A DNA stretch of 64,000 nt from Stenogyne calaminthoides (Eukaryota > Streptophyta > Magnoliopsida > Lamiales > Lamiaceae), in NCBI GenBank assembly GCA_037126765.1, contig JBBCBC010000009.1, forward strand, positions 30,402,870 through 30,466,869, written 5' to 3'. Positions 22,441-34,315 of this stretch are shown one piece after another (the stretch's first letter is position 1; every line of letters starts with the position of its first letter). Both the position numbers and the translations under genes were made by a program. The notes beneath the pieces are model-generated. The model was not told the origin of the DNA. It ran no database searches and saw nothing but the letters and a program-made list of their open reading frames with translations.

Positions 22441-25400
22441 AAGCGACTAAAGATCACATGGCAGCGATGGCGAGAGATGAAAAAAAGCTCACGATATATG
22501 GTATCTTGACGGTGGATGTTCAAGACATATGACGAGGATACAAGAAGATACTCAGTGACTATGTTGAACAAAGAGGCCCACAGATCACTTTTGGAGATAA
22601 CTCCAAGGGACAGACTGAAGGATATGGAACTTTGAAAATCGACTCAGTTCATATCCATGGTGTTTCATATGTATCTGGATTGAAGCATAATTTGCTTTCA
22701 ATAAGCCAATTCTGTGATAAGGGTTTCAATGTTGAGTTCTCTAAGAACTTATGTTTTGTGAAAGATGATACATCACGGAAAGTTTTCTTGTTGGTACAAG
22801 AAAAGGGAATGTGTATCTTCTTTGATTGGAGTTGGCTCCTAAAGATACATGTTTAGTTGCTAAAAGTTCCTGAGATACCCGAGTTGGTTATGGCATAAAA
22901 GAATGAATCACCTAAATTTCAAAACCCTGAACAAACTTGCAAGATTAGCTCTTGTGAGAGGGTTGCCTAATGAAGTGTTCAGTAAGGAACATATTTGTGA
23001 TGCTTGCCAGAAAGGAAAACAAGTTAAAACATCATTTAAAAGCAAAGTAGAAGTTTCTACTGACAGAACACTTCAGTTACTACATATGGATCTTTTTGGT
23101 CCTATAACACCAGTGAGCACTAATGGCAGGAAATACACATTGGTAGTAGTTGATGACTACTCGAGATATACTTGGGTCATATTCTTTTCGATGAAAGAGA
23201 CTCGAGATAAAATTTGCCGGAGTTCTTGAAAAGGCTCGATATTGAGAAAAATCGAGTGTGGTCAAAATCGGATCGACAAAAAAGGCTGAATTTATAAATC
23301 ATATTATATCGATTATTGTGCGACAAATAGAATTTCTCATGAAACATCGGTGCAAGGACCCCTCAACAAAATGGTGTTCTTTGAAAGAAGGAGCAGGACT
23401 ACGAAAAAATTTTGCAAAGGACAATGATAATTTGAAGTTGATATTCCTAAAAGATTTTGAAATTTGAAGTTGTCAACCTTTGCATGCTACTCACGAGAAT
23501 AGATCCATCTTTAACCAAGAGTCAAGGCAAAACACCCTATGAGCTTTGGAATGAAAGGAAGCCTCTTGTTTCTTTCTTTTCGTGTGTTTGGTTGCAAGTG
23601 TTTCATACACAATAATGGTAAAGATCGGTTGAAAACTTTTGATAGTAAAAAGGCGATGAAGGAATATTCTTAGGATATTCGAAGTCGATAAAGCTTTCGA
23701 GTTTACAAGCTGTAGGACTCTTATTGTGGAGGAAACACCTCATGTTGTTTTTTGATGAATATACTTGTGTTCGGAAAAAGCAGGAACATGATCTTGAGAT
23801 GAACTATCTAAAAGGATCACCAGTTAAGCTGAAAAGCAGAAAGATAAATCATCCTTTGAACCAAAAAAGAAGAAAGTGAGGTCACATCCTATGATTGGGT
23901 GACTCGGACTCGAATAAAAAAGTTCGAGGATGGAACTCGGGATGGTGAACCTCGGGAAAACCAACACTCAAAAGGTGACCAATCACGAGCAGACACCGAT
24001 TCGGACTCGGTATGTGATGCCAATGAAGATGTAGTCACGGTGAGGCAAATTTTGAATCTATCAACCAAAGGGGAACAAATGTCTCGACAATGTTGCGAAT
24101 AGAATTTCCCCGAGGAAGATGATTCCTTTCTCCCTTCTGTTGTTCACTGAGTTTTTGATTTAAGCCGAACCTAACATTTCAAATGTTGAGGATACTATTG
24201 AAGGGGAACATCAAGAAGGAAATGGTTAGATAGTCATCCTACAAGTCAGTTGTGGGTGATCTGGCGAAGGTGTTAAAGACAAGAAGGTTCCATGGTGAGA
24301 GTGCACTATTATTCACTTGCTTTCCTATCGGAGAAAGAACTTTCTTTGAGATTGGTGAAGCTCTACAAGATTCTTATTGGATTCTTTGCTATGCAAGATG
24401 AAATTTGAATCAATTCTCAAGGAATGAAGTATGGGAGTTGGTAGATAGACTGAAAGGCACAATGTCATTGGAACCAAGTGGGTTTTCAAGAATAAAAGAG
24501 ATGAAAACAACAACATTTTAAGAAACAAAGGCAAAGGCTAGTTGCACAAGGTTATTCCCAAGAAGAAGGCTTGGATTATGATGAAACCTTTGCACTGTTG
24601 CAAGACTAGAAGCCATCAGATTGTTTCTTGCATATCTTTGCCCACATGAAGTTCTGATCTATCAAATGGATGTGAAAAGTGCATTTCTGAGCGGTGTGCT
24701 TAAAGAAGAGGTTTATGTGGAACAACCTCACGGTTTCAAAAAGAATGACCAAGTTTCTGTGCTCGGAAAAACTTTGTATGGTCTTAAGCAAGCACCGAGC
24801 ATGGTATGATACTCTTTCTCGGTTTCTTCTTGACCATGGTTTTGTCAAAGGATTTGTTGATAGAACTCTGTTCGGGATAGAGGATGGGGAAGATATCTTC
24901 TTGGTTTGGATATATGTTGATGACATCATTTTTGGATCTCAAACCATCATTTTGTGTGAAAAAGTTTTCAACAGCGATGAAAGGCAAGTTGAGATGTCAA
25001 TGATGGGAGAGATGAATTTCTTTCTAGGTCTTCAAGTGAAACAATCAAAGAAAGGAATATTCATCAACCGAGCAAAATATACAGAGATCGATTGCCAAAT
25101 ATGGTGTGTGCAAATTGCAACGCAGTGATTAGGATTCTATGAATACTAACTATAAGATGGATCTGATTTAGAAGGCCGTCGGTGAGTCATGCGATTATAG
25201 AGGAATCATTGGATCATTGCTATATCTCACGACAAGTAGGCGGATATAACATTTCTTTGTTGGAATATGTGCAAGATACCAAGCTAATCTAAGACTAGTC
25301 ACATGGAGGCGCAAAAAGATCTTGAGATATCTTAAGGGCACGCGATGAATAGAGGATTATGGTATCGGTGATGATAACCTTGAATTAGCTGATTTTTCGG

Positions 25401-25829
25401 ATCTTGACTATGGAGGTTCTGAGAATTGTGAAGTCCCTAGCGAGGAACTTGTCGATTTCTAGGAAGCAAACCGATATCTTGGTTTTTCAAAAGCAGACCT
25501 CGGTAGCAACGATTCTTGAAAATTTGAATACATGGCTGCGAGGAAGGCTGTTGTGCTTTCAATTCTTTGGCTCGGACAACAATTAAGGGATTATAAAGTT
25601 GTAGCCAATGAAGTACCAATATTTTGTGACAATAATAGTGCCATTGCTATTTCACAAAATCGATTATTGCACACGGATGCAAGCATGTGGATATCGGACA
25701 TCACTTCATCGAGAGATCATGTCGAGAAAAAAAGGACATAAGGATGGAGAAAATTCATCGATAGGCAAAGATGATATCTTGACTAAACCTTTGGGTGAAT
25801 CAAGATTTGGGAACTTTCGGTTGAATTAG
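22441..25829 (+). pseudogene. Element C pol: protease, integrase, RT and RNase H, frameshifted
   Basis: Protease lies near 22495-22545 (WYLDGGCSRHMT, where the family has DSG). Gag-pre-integrase follows (SGLKHNLLSISQF near 22676, MNHLNFKTLNKLARL at 22903). The integrase zinc finger and core include HMDLFGPITP near 23082 and VVVDDYSRYTWV near 23145. RT contains YQMDVKSAFLSGVL (24660), YGLKQAPS (24778) and the catalytic YVDDIIFGS (24913-24939). RNase H has AARKAVVLSILWLGQQLRDYK (25533). Order is integrase before RT, which defines copia. The RT catalytic motif is intact, yet frames break about ten times. The 3' end at 25829 coincides with the homologous end in C2 near 47890. Confidence 0.88.
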
Positions 25830-26491
25830 GGATGTTAGAACCCGGTGTATAAAGTAAAAGCGAAAAATTGAAGATTTTTCGGATGCATGAAGCTTTCTCG
25901 AGAATTCTCTTGAGAAGCTCGGGATAAAATAAAATCTTTTGGCGAGTCCCGAAACTTCAGTTCTTTGAAGGTCGATAGTCGGGGATTATCTTGAACCCAT
26001 TCGATTTTCGATATTATCTTGACATTTTATCAAGGTCGATTACTTTCGATAAGACTAATAGAGGAAATTAGTGAAGAAGTAATGACTCATGCGACTCATT
26101 TATTGCTCAAGTAAAACTTCGATAATCATTCGCAATAAATATAAAACACACGAGGAATGTTTTTAGGCGGGATCGTTTTAAATTCGAAGAAGGTCAGTGA
26201 TCATTTAATGCTCTCGCCTTTTTCTTGACCAATGAGGATATTTTGGCGGCTTACTTTTGGGGAGACCGTCGGTTCAGTATACCCGATTAATGGGAGATTA
26301 ATCTCAACCGATTTCTTTTTCACCTAACCAACGCAAATACCCATGATCTCGAAGCTATTTATACCCCTTTAAAGCCATTCAAGCCAAATTTTATCAAACC
26401 CTTCGTTCCCAAATTCTCGCAATTAAAATCCTTTGCCCGAAATCGTCCAAACGGTAGTAGAACTTTTCAAATTCTTCAATCATATTCTAAA
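25830..26491 (+). promoter_or_regulatory. Spacer between pol and extra gene with a possible internal promoter
   Basis: About 660 bp without coding signals is conserved with C2 (47247-47886). It contains TATTTATA at 26356-26363, about 130 bp before the extra gene's ATG; C2 has it at 47364-47371. The sequence reads as TATAAATA on the opposite strand, so direction is ambiguous. A separate promoter for the downstream gene is an inference. Confidence 0.4.
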
Positions 26492-29400
26492 ATGGCTAAC
26501 TTAGTGTTAGTGAAATTAGCCATAACCAACAAGCCATGATGCGAGTTCTTTGTCTCTCTTGAAAGCACAACCAACTCAAAAGCGAAGAGGAGGCTTTGCA
26601 TATGATTCATTGGCTAAACTCACCCATCTAGTCATGGCCGACCGGAACGAGGAGTTCGCAAAAAGGTGTCGAATTCATCGTAATTTGAGAATAGATGAAG
26701 AAGATTGTATGCACTCTTCGATTACCGTGTCTCATCTAGAGCATTAAATCAAAATACATCGATTTTGAGAGGGAGTTGTACATTATTCGAAAAAATTTAA
26801 ATGATGTATTTGAGCTCGTGATAGAGGAGAGGATCATGCGATGTATATGTCGGGTAGAGAAGCGGGAGTACCTAGATAGGATTCTTTGAGAATCTGTGAA
26901 GTTTGAGGCAACATTGCACAAGAGGCACCTAAAGCCACAATATCGTGTCTTTGATGGATATTGTGAGCAAGAGCATCATGAGTCTTCTTGGGGAGTTTTG
27001 AGCAAATTAGTACCCGAAGCTCGGATTGATGGCGGCGATCGAGGCATCTCCCACCACCCTTGACTTCAACCGGGTGAAATTCTTAATTCGGATGGTGTCG
27101 AACAAGCCAAGGTCATAAAAAAGAGTCAATGGGGCAATCACGATGAAAAGGCAAGATCCACCATGCCACCAAAATTGCTTATATTTTGGAGATGTGCGAG
27201 AGAGGAGGAGGATATCTTCGCCTTAACTCGACCCCATTCCCTAAATCAAAATTCTCTTCAAGCCCATTTCTTTGTGAAAAGCGAGGCCATCCAGGAAAAA
27301 AAGAAAGAAAGGAAGAATCACCAATCATGCCGAGAAAGAGACCCAACAAAACCGGGGGGAAGGTTTTGTTGGAGGCAAAGATGGAGCAGTATGCAAAATT
27401 AATGAAAGCGAAGACCCCTTGCCCCAAAGCGCTGAAGATTGGTGGTTCTCACCGATGAAGATACTTGATGATTACGAGGAGAGACAATCGAGGGCCAAAA
27501 CCGCTCAAAGTCGCCATTACAAGTGTTGGCTCGGGTTATCTCTAGGACTCGGGATCGGGATCGAGGAGCGGGTTTTTCGAGGTACTCGAGACATCACTCG
27601 ATTCGGATAAAATTTCTCGGGAAATTTTAAAGGAGCTCGGACCTCGAGATGCCTACCTCGGATGCAGGCTCGAACGGAAGAGCCGGCTCGAGTCGATCCG
27701 AAGATGTAGGCTCGGGCCGACGAGCGGCTTCGGACTTCATCGAGGATATGCCCGGCTCGAGCCTGGAACCCGCTCTCAGATCAAACCGAGGACTGAATGC
27801 ACAAACTTCGAGATCTTCTTTGAGGCTCGGGGAGCGAATATACTTGATGAGCTCTGGTGATCTATTGCTTGATTCTTAGCAGAAGCTTCTATTGAACGAG
27901 AGAGAGCCCGAGATGGAAGAAGGGCGAGGTGAAGAAGGCGAATGGAGGAGCAAGGGGCGGTTCATCTTGACAACTACCTCGAGCTCGGCTCATACCCTCG
28001 ATCTTCAAGATATCTTCTTGATTAAGGGCGATGTATATATCCTCAATGGGACTCTTCGAGATGCTTGATATTTTGCGCATTCAGAGGGGAAGACTGGTGG
28101 AATGAGGAGACAACCTTCCTGACCGACTTCTCAGGGTTCAGAAGGACAAAGCTCAGGATGAAAAATTCCGATTTTGATGAGCTGGTTCAGAGGAAGCTAG
28201 CGGAGAAGAAAAAGGCGGAGTTGGTGCCCCGAGCAGAGAGAGACAAATCTAAAGATGGAGATGGGGACAACGGGAGATCTTGAGGATCGATCTCAAATGG
28301 AAAAAGAGACTTTGATGGCGATCAACCTCGGTGAAGCTAGCACTCTTGGTACCTTTTGGCACTATTAACAATTATGTTAAAGTACTATCTTTAATTCTGA
28401 ATTGTCGATAAACAGGCATCGAGGCTCAATTGGAGATTGGAGCTCAGGATGTTTGAAGCTCGGGATGATCAAACGGCTCGGAGGAAAGGAGAAGAAGGCT
28501 CGCTTTGAGATTGATCTTACTCCCGTATTGGAGAAACTTGAGAAGATTGAGCCAATGACGACCAAACTTGCTCAAATGGAAGAAACGTTGGCCAATCAAG
28601 CTCAGACAATGGAAGGTCTTAGCCATTCTTCAGAACTGGTGCAGATACAAAACACTCTGACCACTCAGATGACCTCCATGGAAGAAAAATTTGAATGAAA
28701 AATTTGGAGGAGTCAAAGGCGAGCTAAGTCTTTGAAATGAAACGAAGCACCGGAGTCATTGAATTTCTAGAGGTGAACCTGGCAGAGAAAAATGAGGTCT
28801 TGATCAAAACCATTTTGAGGAAATGAGCTCGTGCTCATGACCAAGATGAAGATACTTAAAGATGCACTCTCTGGCGGTTTGCCCATTTATCTGAAGAAGC
28901 ATGCGTGGCTAAGAACCACATCGGAGAATGGAAGATGAGCAAGATCGGTTAGCGGGAGAGATCCATTTGTGTGAGCAAAAAGCGATATCACATGGACCTG
29001 ACTCTCTCCGGACTTCTTTCAAATTACGGTGCCAAGAAGGGGGAAAAGGAAGGTGAAGACCTCGGGAAGTTCATGGCACGTGCTTTGGAAAAGAAGGCTC
29101 GTAAAGATCTTTGAAATGATCAATCTAGCCAAAGCCTTAAAAAAAGAAGGAAAGCTCTTGAGAAATTGAAATTCGCTCGGTGGAAGCCCATCTACACTCG
29201 AAGTTTACGAGCAAACCATGCTTGAGGTTGCAAGAGAGAAACCTAAGTGCTAGAACTAAGGTTGGAACAAGCCCGGTGGTCTTTGAATCTTTATGAAGAG
29301 GAAAGCCTTAGGCGTTGTTCAACTGTAAGCAAGCGTCAAAGGCTTCTAAGCCAATCCGGCGATTCGGATGATGTAGATGTAAGAAGAATCGAGTCTCAAC

Positions 29401-30017
29401 CTCGGAAGAAAGTCTTCAACACCGAAATGCTCTAAAGACACTCCAAAAAGTACATGCTAAGAAAGGCTGCTTTTGCCGGTCTCGGTGGCGTCCGTGATCG
29501 GAAAGAAGATAGGCGAAGAAGCGGCGAAGGAGTGACTTTAGGAAGTTTTGCGAGCAAGAGGAAAAGGAACATCTAAAAGCTGAAGTGGCCCCCGCGTTGA
29601 TAAATGGATGCCAATTAAACTCAACGACATGTGGGAAGAAGTGAAAGAACATACGGTTCAATTATGATGTTCTCGGGGAATGGAGAGGAAGGCTCGGATC
29701 GAGCGAAGCTTTCATTGAATATCTTCTCACCTTCTATCAAAGTATCTACAAAATTTGGATTAACCTTGCGGATGAAGGTGGAGTCTGAGATAGTAGCCCT
29801 GGTCCATATTCTTTCCTCCTCAAGAGACTTGATAATGGCTTGGTAAATGAGAAGGCCATTCTGCAGAAGAAATTGCTCGATCTGTTGGTCGGTTGGGCCT
29901 AAGCGGAAGCTTGATCCGGACATCATCAAAAAGAAAAGAAAATGAGTGAAGAAGAGATTCTTGGAATGTTTCGATCTGGAGGTGCTTATTTGATGAAGTT
30001 GAAAATGAAGCAAATCG
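26492..30017 (+). pseudogene. Element C extra gene after pol (env position), frameshifted
   Basis: A roughly 3.5-kb coding region starts MANLVLVKLAITNKP (ATG 26492) and is collinear with the better-preserved C2 copy (47246 to 43786, minus). Recognisable pieces are 26550-26747, 27186-27458, 28402-28698 (coiled coil) and 29247-29435. The stop of C2 (TGA within AAACTGAAG) has become AAATCGAAG near 30012, so the stop is lost by the CTG change. I cannot assign a known family. The start region has weak resemblance to plant-transposon accessory proteins. Sireviruses often have an env-like gene here, but I see no signal peptide or membrane span. Confidence 0.7.
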
Positions 30018-30500
30018 AAGAAGCGAGAAGCGAAGAGCCGTATCTCAAGGAAAGATGAAGAACTCGAGAAGATTCGTATTTTTTTTTTTTTTTTTTAATT
30101 TTGTTGATAAACTCATTTGTAATCTGTAATGGTATACTTATCATCAATGAAGATTTATCATTATGCTCAAAAGATAATATCTCATTATCTTATTTACATG
30201 TCTTTTATTTTGATATGCTTTGAATGAATGTCTCGATCGATTGTATGCTCATATAAGGGAAATTATATGATCTTTATGGGGGAAATTGTTTAAATATTTG
30301 GTAATAATCTATTTAAGAAAGATTCATTCTTGAAGAAATCTGTTGAATGATTTAAATTGATTGGTGATTATTTATTTAAAGAGATTCCTTCTTAAAAAAT
30401 TGTTGGGAGATTCTCGATTTAGGAACCATCTTGTGATAGGATAAAGCTGAAACACGAGTATAGGTTATATGTTTGTAACAAGATAGGTTTTGGCATCATC
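30018..30500 (+). other. Element C 3' untranslated region with upstream polypurine tract
   Basis: AT-rich DNA contains a second polypurine-like tract, ATGGGGGAAATTGTT (30276-30290), and an LTR-start-like phrase TTGTTGGGAGATTC near 30401. C2 has both (about 43500-43515 and 43385-43398, minus strand). Repeated polypurine tracts are described for Sireviruses. Confidence 0.6.
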
Positions 30501-30514
30501 AAAAAGGGGGAAAT
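30501..30514 (+). promoter_or_regulatory. Element C polypurine tract
   Basis: AAAAAGGGGGAAAT abuts the LTR start TGTTGGG. C2 has the same tract at 43283-43296 on the minus strand. Confidence 0.85.
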
Positions 30515-32612
30515 TGTTGGGAGATGAATTTAATAAAAGATTATATGATTTTGATTAAGATCCCAAAACCCCTGAGTATGACATGTTCAGAATGATCTTG
30601 ATAGTTAGTCGAGGATTAGGTTTTGGAGTATTAGGGATGTTATACGCAAAATGTATAGTCAGATATAGTTAGGATAGGTTGAAGACTACGAAGAACTCGA
30701 TTATGTTTTCGAAGAAAAGCGAAGTTTTAGTATGAAATGAAGTTTTCGAAGACTTCATTAAGAAAGCGAGAGATCTTGAAGACTCGATGGGATCTTGAGA
30801 GCGAAGACTTCGGCATGGAGACTCGATATATCGGTCAATATAAATCAAGACTTCGGAGACTCGAAGACTCGAAGACTCAAGATCAAGACCAAGACTCGAA
30901 GAGGAGACTCAAAACTCAGAGACTTAAGAAGACTCAAGACTCGGAAGACTCAAGTCACAAGATCAAGACCGAGAACCAAGATCAAGAATATCAAGGCATT
31001 AAGATTATCAAGATGTAATGTCTTGAATCTCGCATATAAACTGAATGTTCCGAGGCACTGAATATATCTATCTGAAGGATGCAATACTGAGAAAAACGCG
31101 ATTCCTTAGAAAAGTTAGATATTGCCAAGACATTAAAGATGCAGACAAAAGGAACTAAATCAGAAGTGTTGTTAAGGTTATATCAAACTCAGAGTTTGTA
31201 ACCAAAAGAGCCGTTGAAGGTGTCTACCTTTAACTGGAGACAAAAGTCAAAAAGAAGAAGACAACACTGTACCATACTGACATTGACAGTGACAGGCCGC
31301 TGAAAAAAGATGTCAGATGTACGAAAGTTCCAGACTGCAAAAAGTGAAGACCGGCTACATAAAAGGCTATTGCCTAAAATATGTTAGGGAGTTTCAAACC
31401 CTAAAAATAGCCGTTCCTCACACACCTTAAGAGGGAACTCACGAAGCTATCTCTCCAACGGATAGTTTTCAAGAGTGACCTTGGTGTATGCCTATAAATA
31501 CTGGTGACCCTCTACATTGTAAGGTTACGGGAAATTTATACGCAACTCAAGAGCTCAAACTTATTCTTGCAAAAGTTAAAGCACTCGAAATACCTTGAAT
31601 TTCCCAAGTGCTTCTATTGAAGAGAGCTCACTTTACTAAGCCTAGCTTGATAAGATTTATCCCAAAGCTTAGTCGAGATATCCTATCCCTTTGCATTGTG
31701 CTTCATTGTAAAAGATATCTCATCTAGTTGAAACCAACCCGAAACCCCAAACCCTTGAGAAGGTAGTTGGAGTGTGTTTGTTGGTGAGAAAAGAGTTGTA
31801 AAGAGTTAGTAAACTACGGCGGTAGTCGAGAAAACTCTAGAGGAGAAGTTAGTAAGCTCGGGGGTAGTCCGAAAGCTTGTGTGTGATTGAGTAAGTAAAC
31901 TACGGAGGTAAATGAAAAAACTCAAGGTCGGGTTGAGTAAGTAAACTCGTGGAGTAGTCGAGAAAACTTCGGGGCGAGTTGAGTAAGTAAACTACAAAGG
32001 TAGTCGTAAAGCTCAAAAGTGTTTAGTGAATTTCTCACGAAGAGTCGGGGAGAGTGGATGTAGGAGCTTGAGTCTACGAACCACTATAATTCTTTGTGTT
32101 CTTTATTGCTTTCCTTATCTCGTGTTTAAGCTTAATTTGCATTGACTTGATTTTGAAAGCATATTTTTCATTGATATTTCGGTTGGAATCAATCCTTTGG
32201 AAGTTGCATAAGTGAATCAAAGCCTAATCACTATTTCATAAAGAAGGTTTTTCAAACAAAGCTTAAAGCAGTATAAACTAAAGGGGCCAACCATTCCATA
32301 CGGTGAGTAGCTAGAACGGATAGTTACCAAACTTAACTCTCTTACGGGATTGATAAGATAGTTATCGATCAAGCGACTCGGGATCTCTCCGACACTCGAG
32401 GACTCGGTTGGGATTATCCGAGGTATCCGAAAGCATTTCGATATCATTTATCTCGATGAACTTTGACTCGAGAGATCGTGCTTCTCGAGAACCTAATATT
32501 CGGGATTATCGACCCAAAAGTGACCTCGATGGGAAAAAGTTTTAAAAACACTGAACACGTGTATTCCCCCCCCCCCATACACGTGTAAGACTCGTTTGCA
32601 CCGGGACCAACA
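30515..32612 (+). repeat. Element C 3' LTR
   Basis: The 2098-bp LTR is collinear with 17720-19868 and carries the same GACTCAA array, TATA box (31493-31500), tandem repeats and G-box hairpin, here with an 11-C loop. It is followed by TTAAT, the target duplication. Differences from the 5' LTR are concentrated at CAG/CTG sites, so LTR divergence cannot be used directly for dating. Confidence 0.92.
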
Positions 32613-32617
32613 TTAAT

Positions 32618-34315
32618 AAAATGAAATGGGCTGATAGACCTACCATGTCTACTTATTATTATAAGAGACTCACTCCTATGGATGTTCTTAATGAAGAACA
32701 TAAAAACTTTTTCAATAATTCTTATTCTGGAAAAGGTATTTATGAATGGAATATTGATGGTGGAAGTGATAATCATATTTTTACTCAATGTCATCGCATG
32801 CTTATGTATAGTTACCTTGTCAAACTTGTGGTAATAATGATATTAATCTTTGCTTTTTATCTTACGGTTTTATTGGTCAACTTAACGGTTGGTGGGATAA
32901 TTATTTGACTCCCCAAAATAGAATGAAAATTTTTAATTCTATTAAAATTGAAAACAGAGAGACTAAAACCAATGCGGTTTATTCTTTGATTCTTACTATT
33001 TTGGATCATTTTACTGGTCAATATACCAATAAATATGAAAATACAGAACTCTTCTTTTTTAAATATGAGGTGTAAAACTCTTCCGATTTTAGATGGTATA
33101 AAGATACTTTCTTGTCTCCGTATTTATGAGATCCACGATTATGTCGGGATATTTGGAAGAATAAATTTGTTGATGGTCTTCCTAGTTTATTTCTTTGAAA
33201 AGAGTTAAGAAAACTCTTAGAAAGGATTCTGATTCGATCCATTATAGGTCTTATACTTTTGGTCAAATCATTAGTGTTTGTGTTCGGGAAGGAATAAATC
33301 TTTGTAATGAACTCAAATTAAAAAAGATAATCTTACGGAAAGAAAACAATTAGTTTAATTTTGTGCCCAATTTGGATTAGATAATCCTAATTCTAAAAAT
33401 AGTTCGTCTAAGACTACTAAAAGAGATTTCAAACATAAACCTAATTATAAAAGAAGAAAACTTAATTCTTCAAAACAAAAAAGAGAAAGATTATGATAAT
33501 AATAAAAGTAAAAGAAAATCTTTTAAAAAGAGAAGATATGATACAATTATTTGTAAAAAATGTAATAGGCCTGGTCATTATGTTAATCAGTGCTATGCAA
33601 AAGACAAGATTAAAAATCTTGATATTAATGAAGACTTAAAAGAAACTCTTTTTAAAATTGTTATGAGTCCTAATATTGATCTGTAATCGGAAAAAGTCTT
33701 ACAATGACATTCTACATTTGAATCCTCTTCGGATGATGATAATTCTGTTAAATCTGATAAAGAAAAATCTAATGAATGTGTACTTGGAAAACCTTGTCTT
33801 AATTGTAACAGTAATACTAATAATGTTGAAAATGAGTTTTATAAACTCATGAGTCAATTTCAAGATATGAATATTAGTGTCTTAACTAATAATATATTTT
33901 AGAATTTCTTAAACATATAAAAGATTCTAGTTTAAGAGATAAAATCATTGAACAATTTCATGATTCTTTTAAGAATGAAGACAATGTTAAAACTAGTCTT
34001 TCTAAAAAGATTGATAGTAATTATTATAATATGGGTGAATTAGAAAGACTTCTTCGCCTAAAAAATATGAAGAATAATCCTGTAACTATAAATGATTTAG
34101 TTCATGAGATTGATAATCTCAAAACTGATGTAAAGATCCTTCAAAAACAGAATACTGATCTTTCTATTCGTCTTTCTTTTATGGAGAAAGGTAAAGAAAA
34201 AATTGAAGATTGTGAAACCAGCTATAATACTCTTTCACAATACTTGGATATTGATGATAATTTTAATATTGAGAAGAATCATTTATCTACCATTAATATG
34301 GTTATATCACATTAA
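32618..34315 (+). pseudogene. EPRV copy 3: capsid, CCHC knuckle and coiled-coil region, broken
   Basis: This resumes the ORF interrupted at 17719. The first piece (32621-32908) has DRPTMSTYYYKRLTPMD and YEWNIDGG, as in copy 2 at 13927. The zinc knuckle CKKCNRPGHYVNQC is at 33552-33593; such knuckles bind genomic RNA in caulimovirid capsid proteins. A Lys/Glu-rich segment at 34031-34315 (MGELERLLRLKNMK onward) has heptad-like leucines. Breaks lie near 32860, 33075, 33190, 33480 and 33690. At 34311 a deletion of roughly 110 bases relative to copy 2 removes the protease active site. Confidence 0.78.

Larger units (their letters stand above)
17720..32612 (+). mobile_element. Element C: large Sirevirus-like copia retrotransposon with an extra gene
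   Basis: The element spans 14,893 bp with LTRs at 17720-19868 and 30515-32612, starting TGTTGGGAGATG and ending GGGACCAACA. The target duplication TTAAT is at 17715-17719 and 32613-32617; the empty site is visible at 13911-13925 in EPRV copy 2. The order is LTR, tRNA-Met primer site, gag with CCHC knuckle, pol (protease, integrase, RT, RNase H), a 3.5-kb extra gene, polypurine tract, LTR. Long LTRs, a gene after pol and repeated polypurine tracts are known Sirevirus (SIRE/Maximus) traits. The genus call is from these traits, not a tree. Confidence 0.9.
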
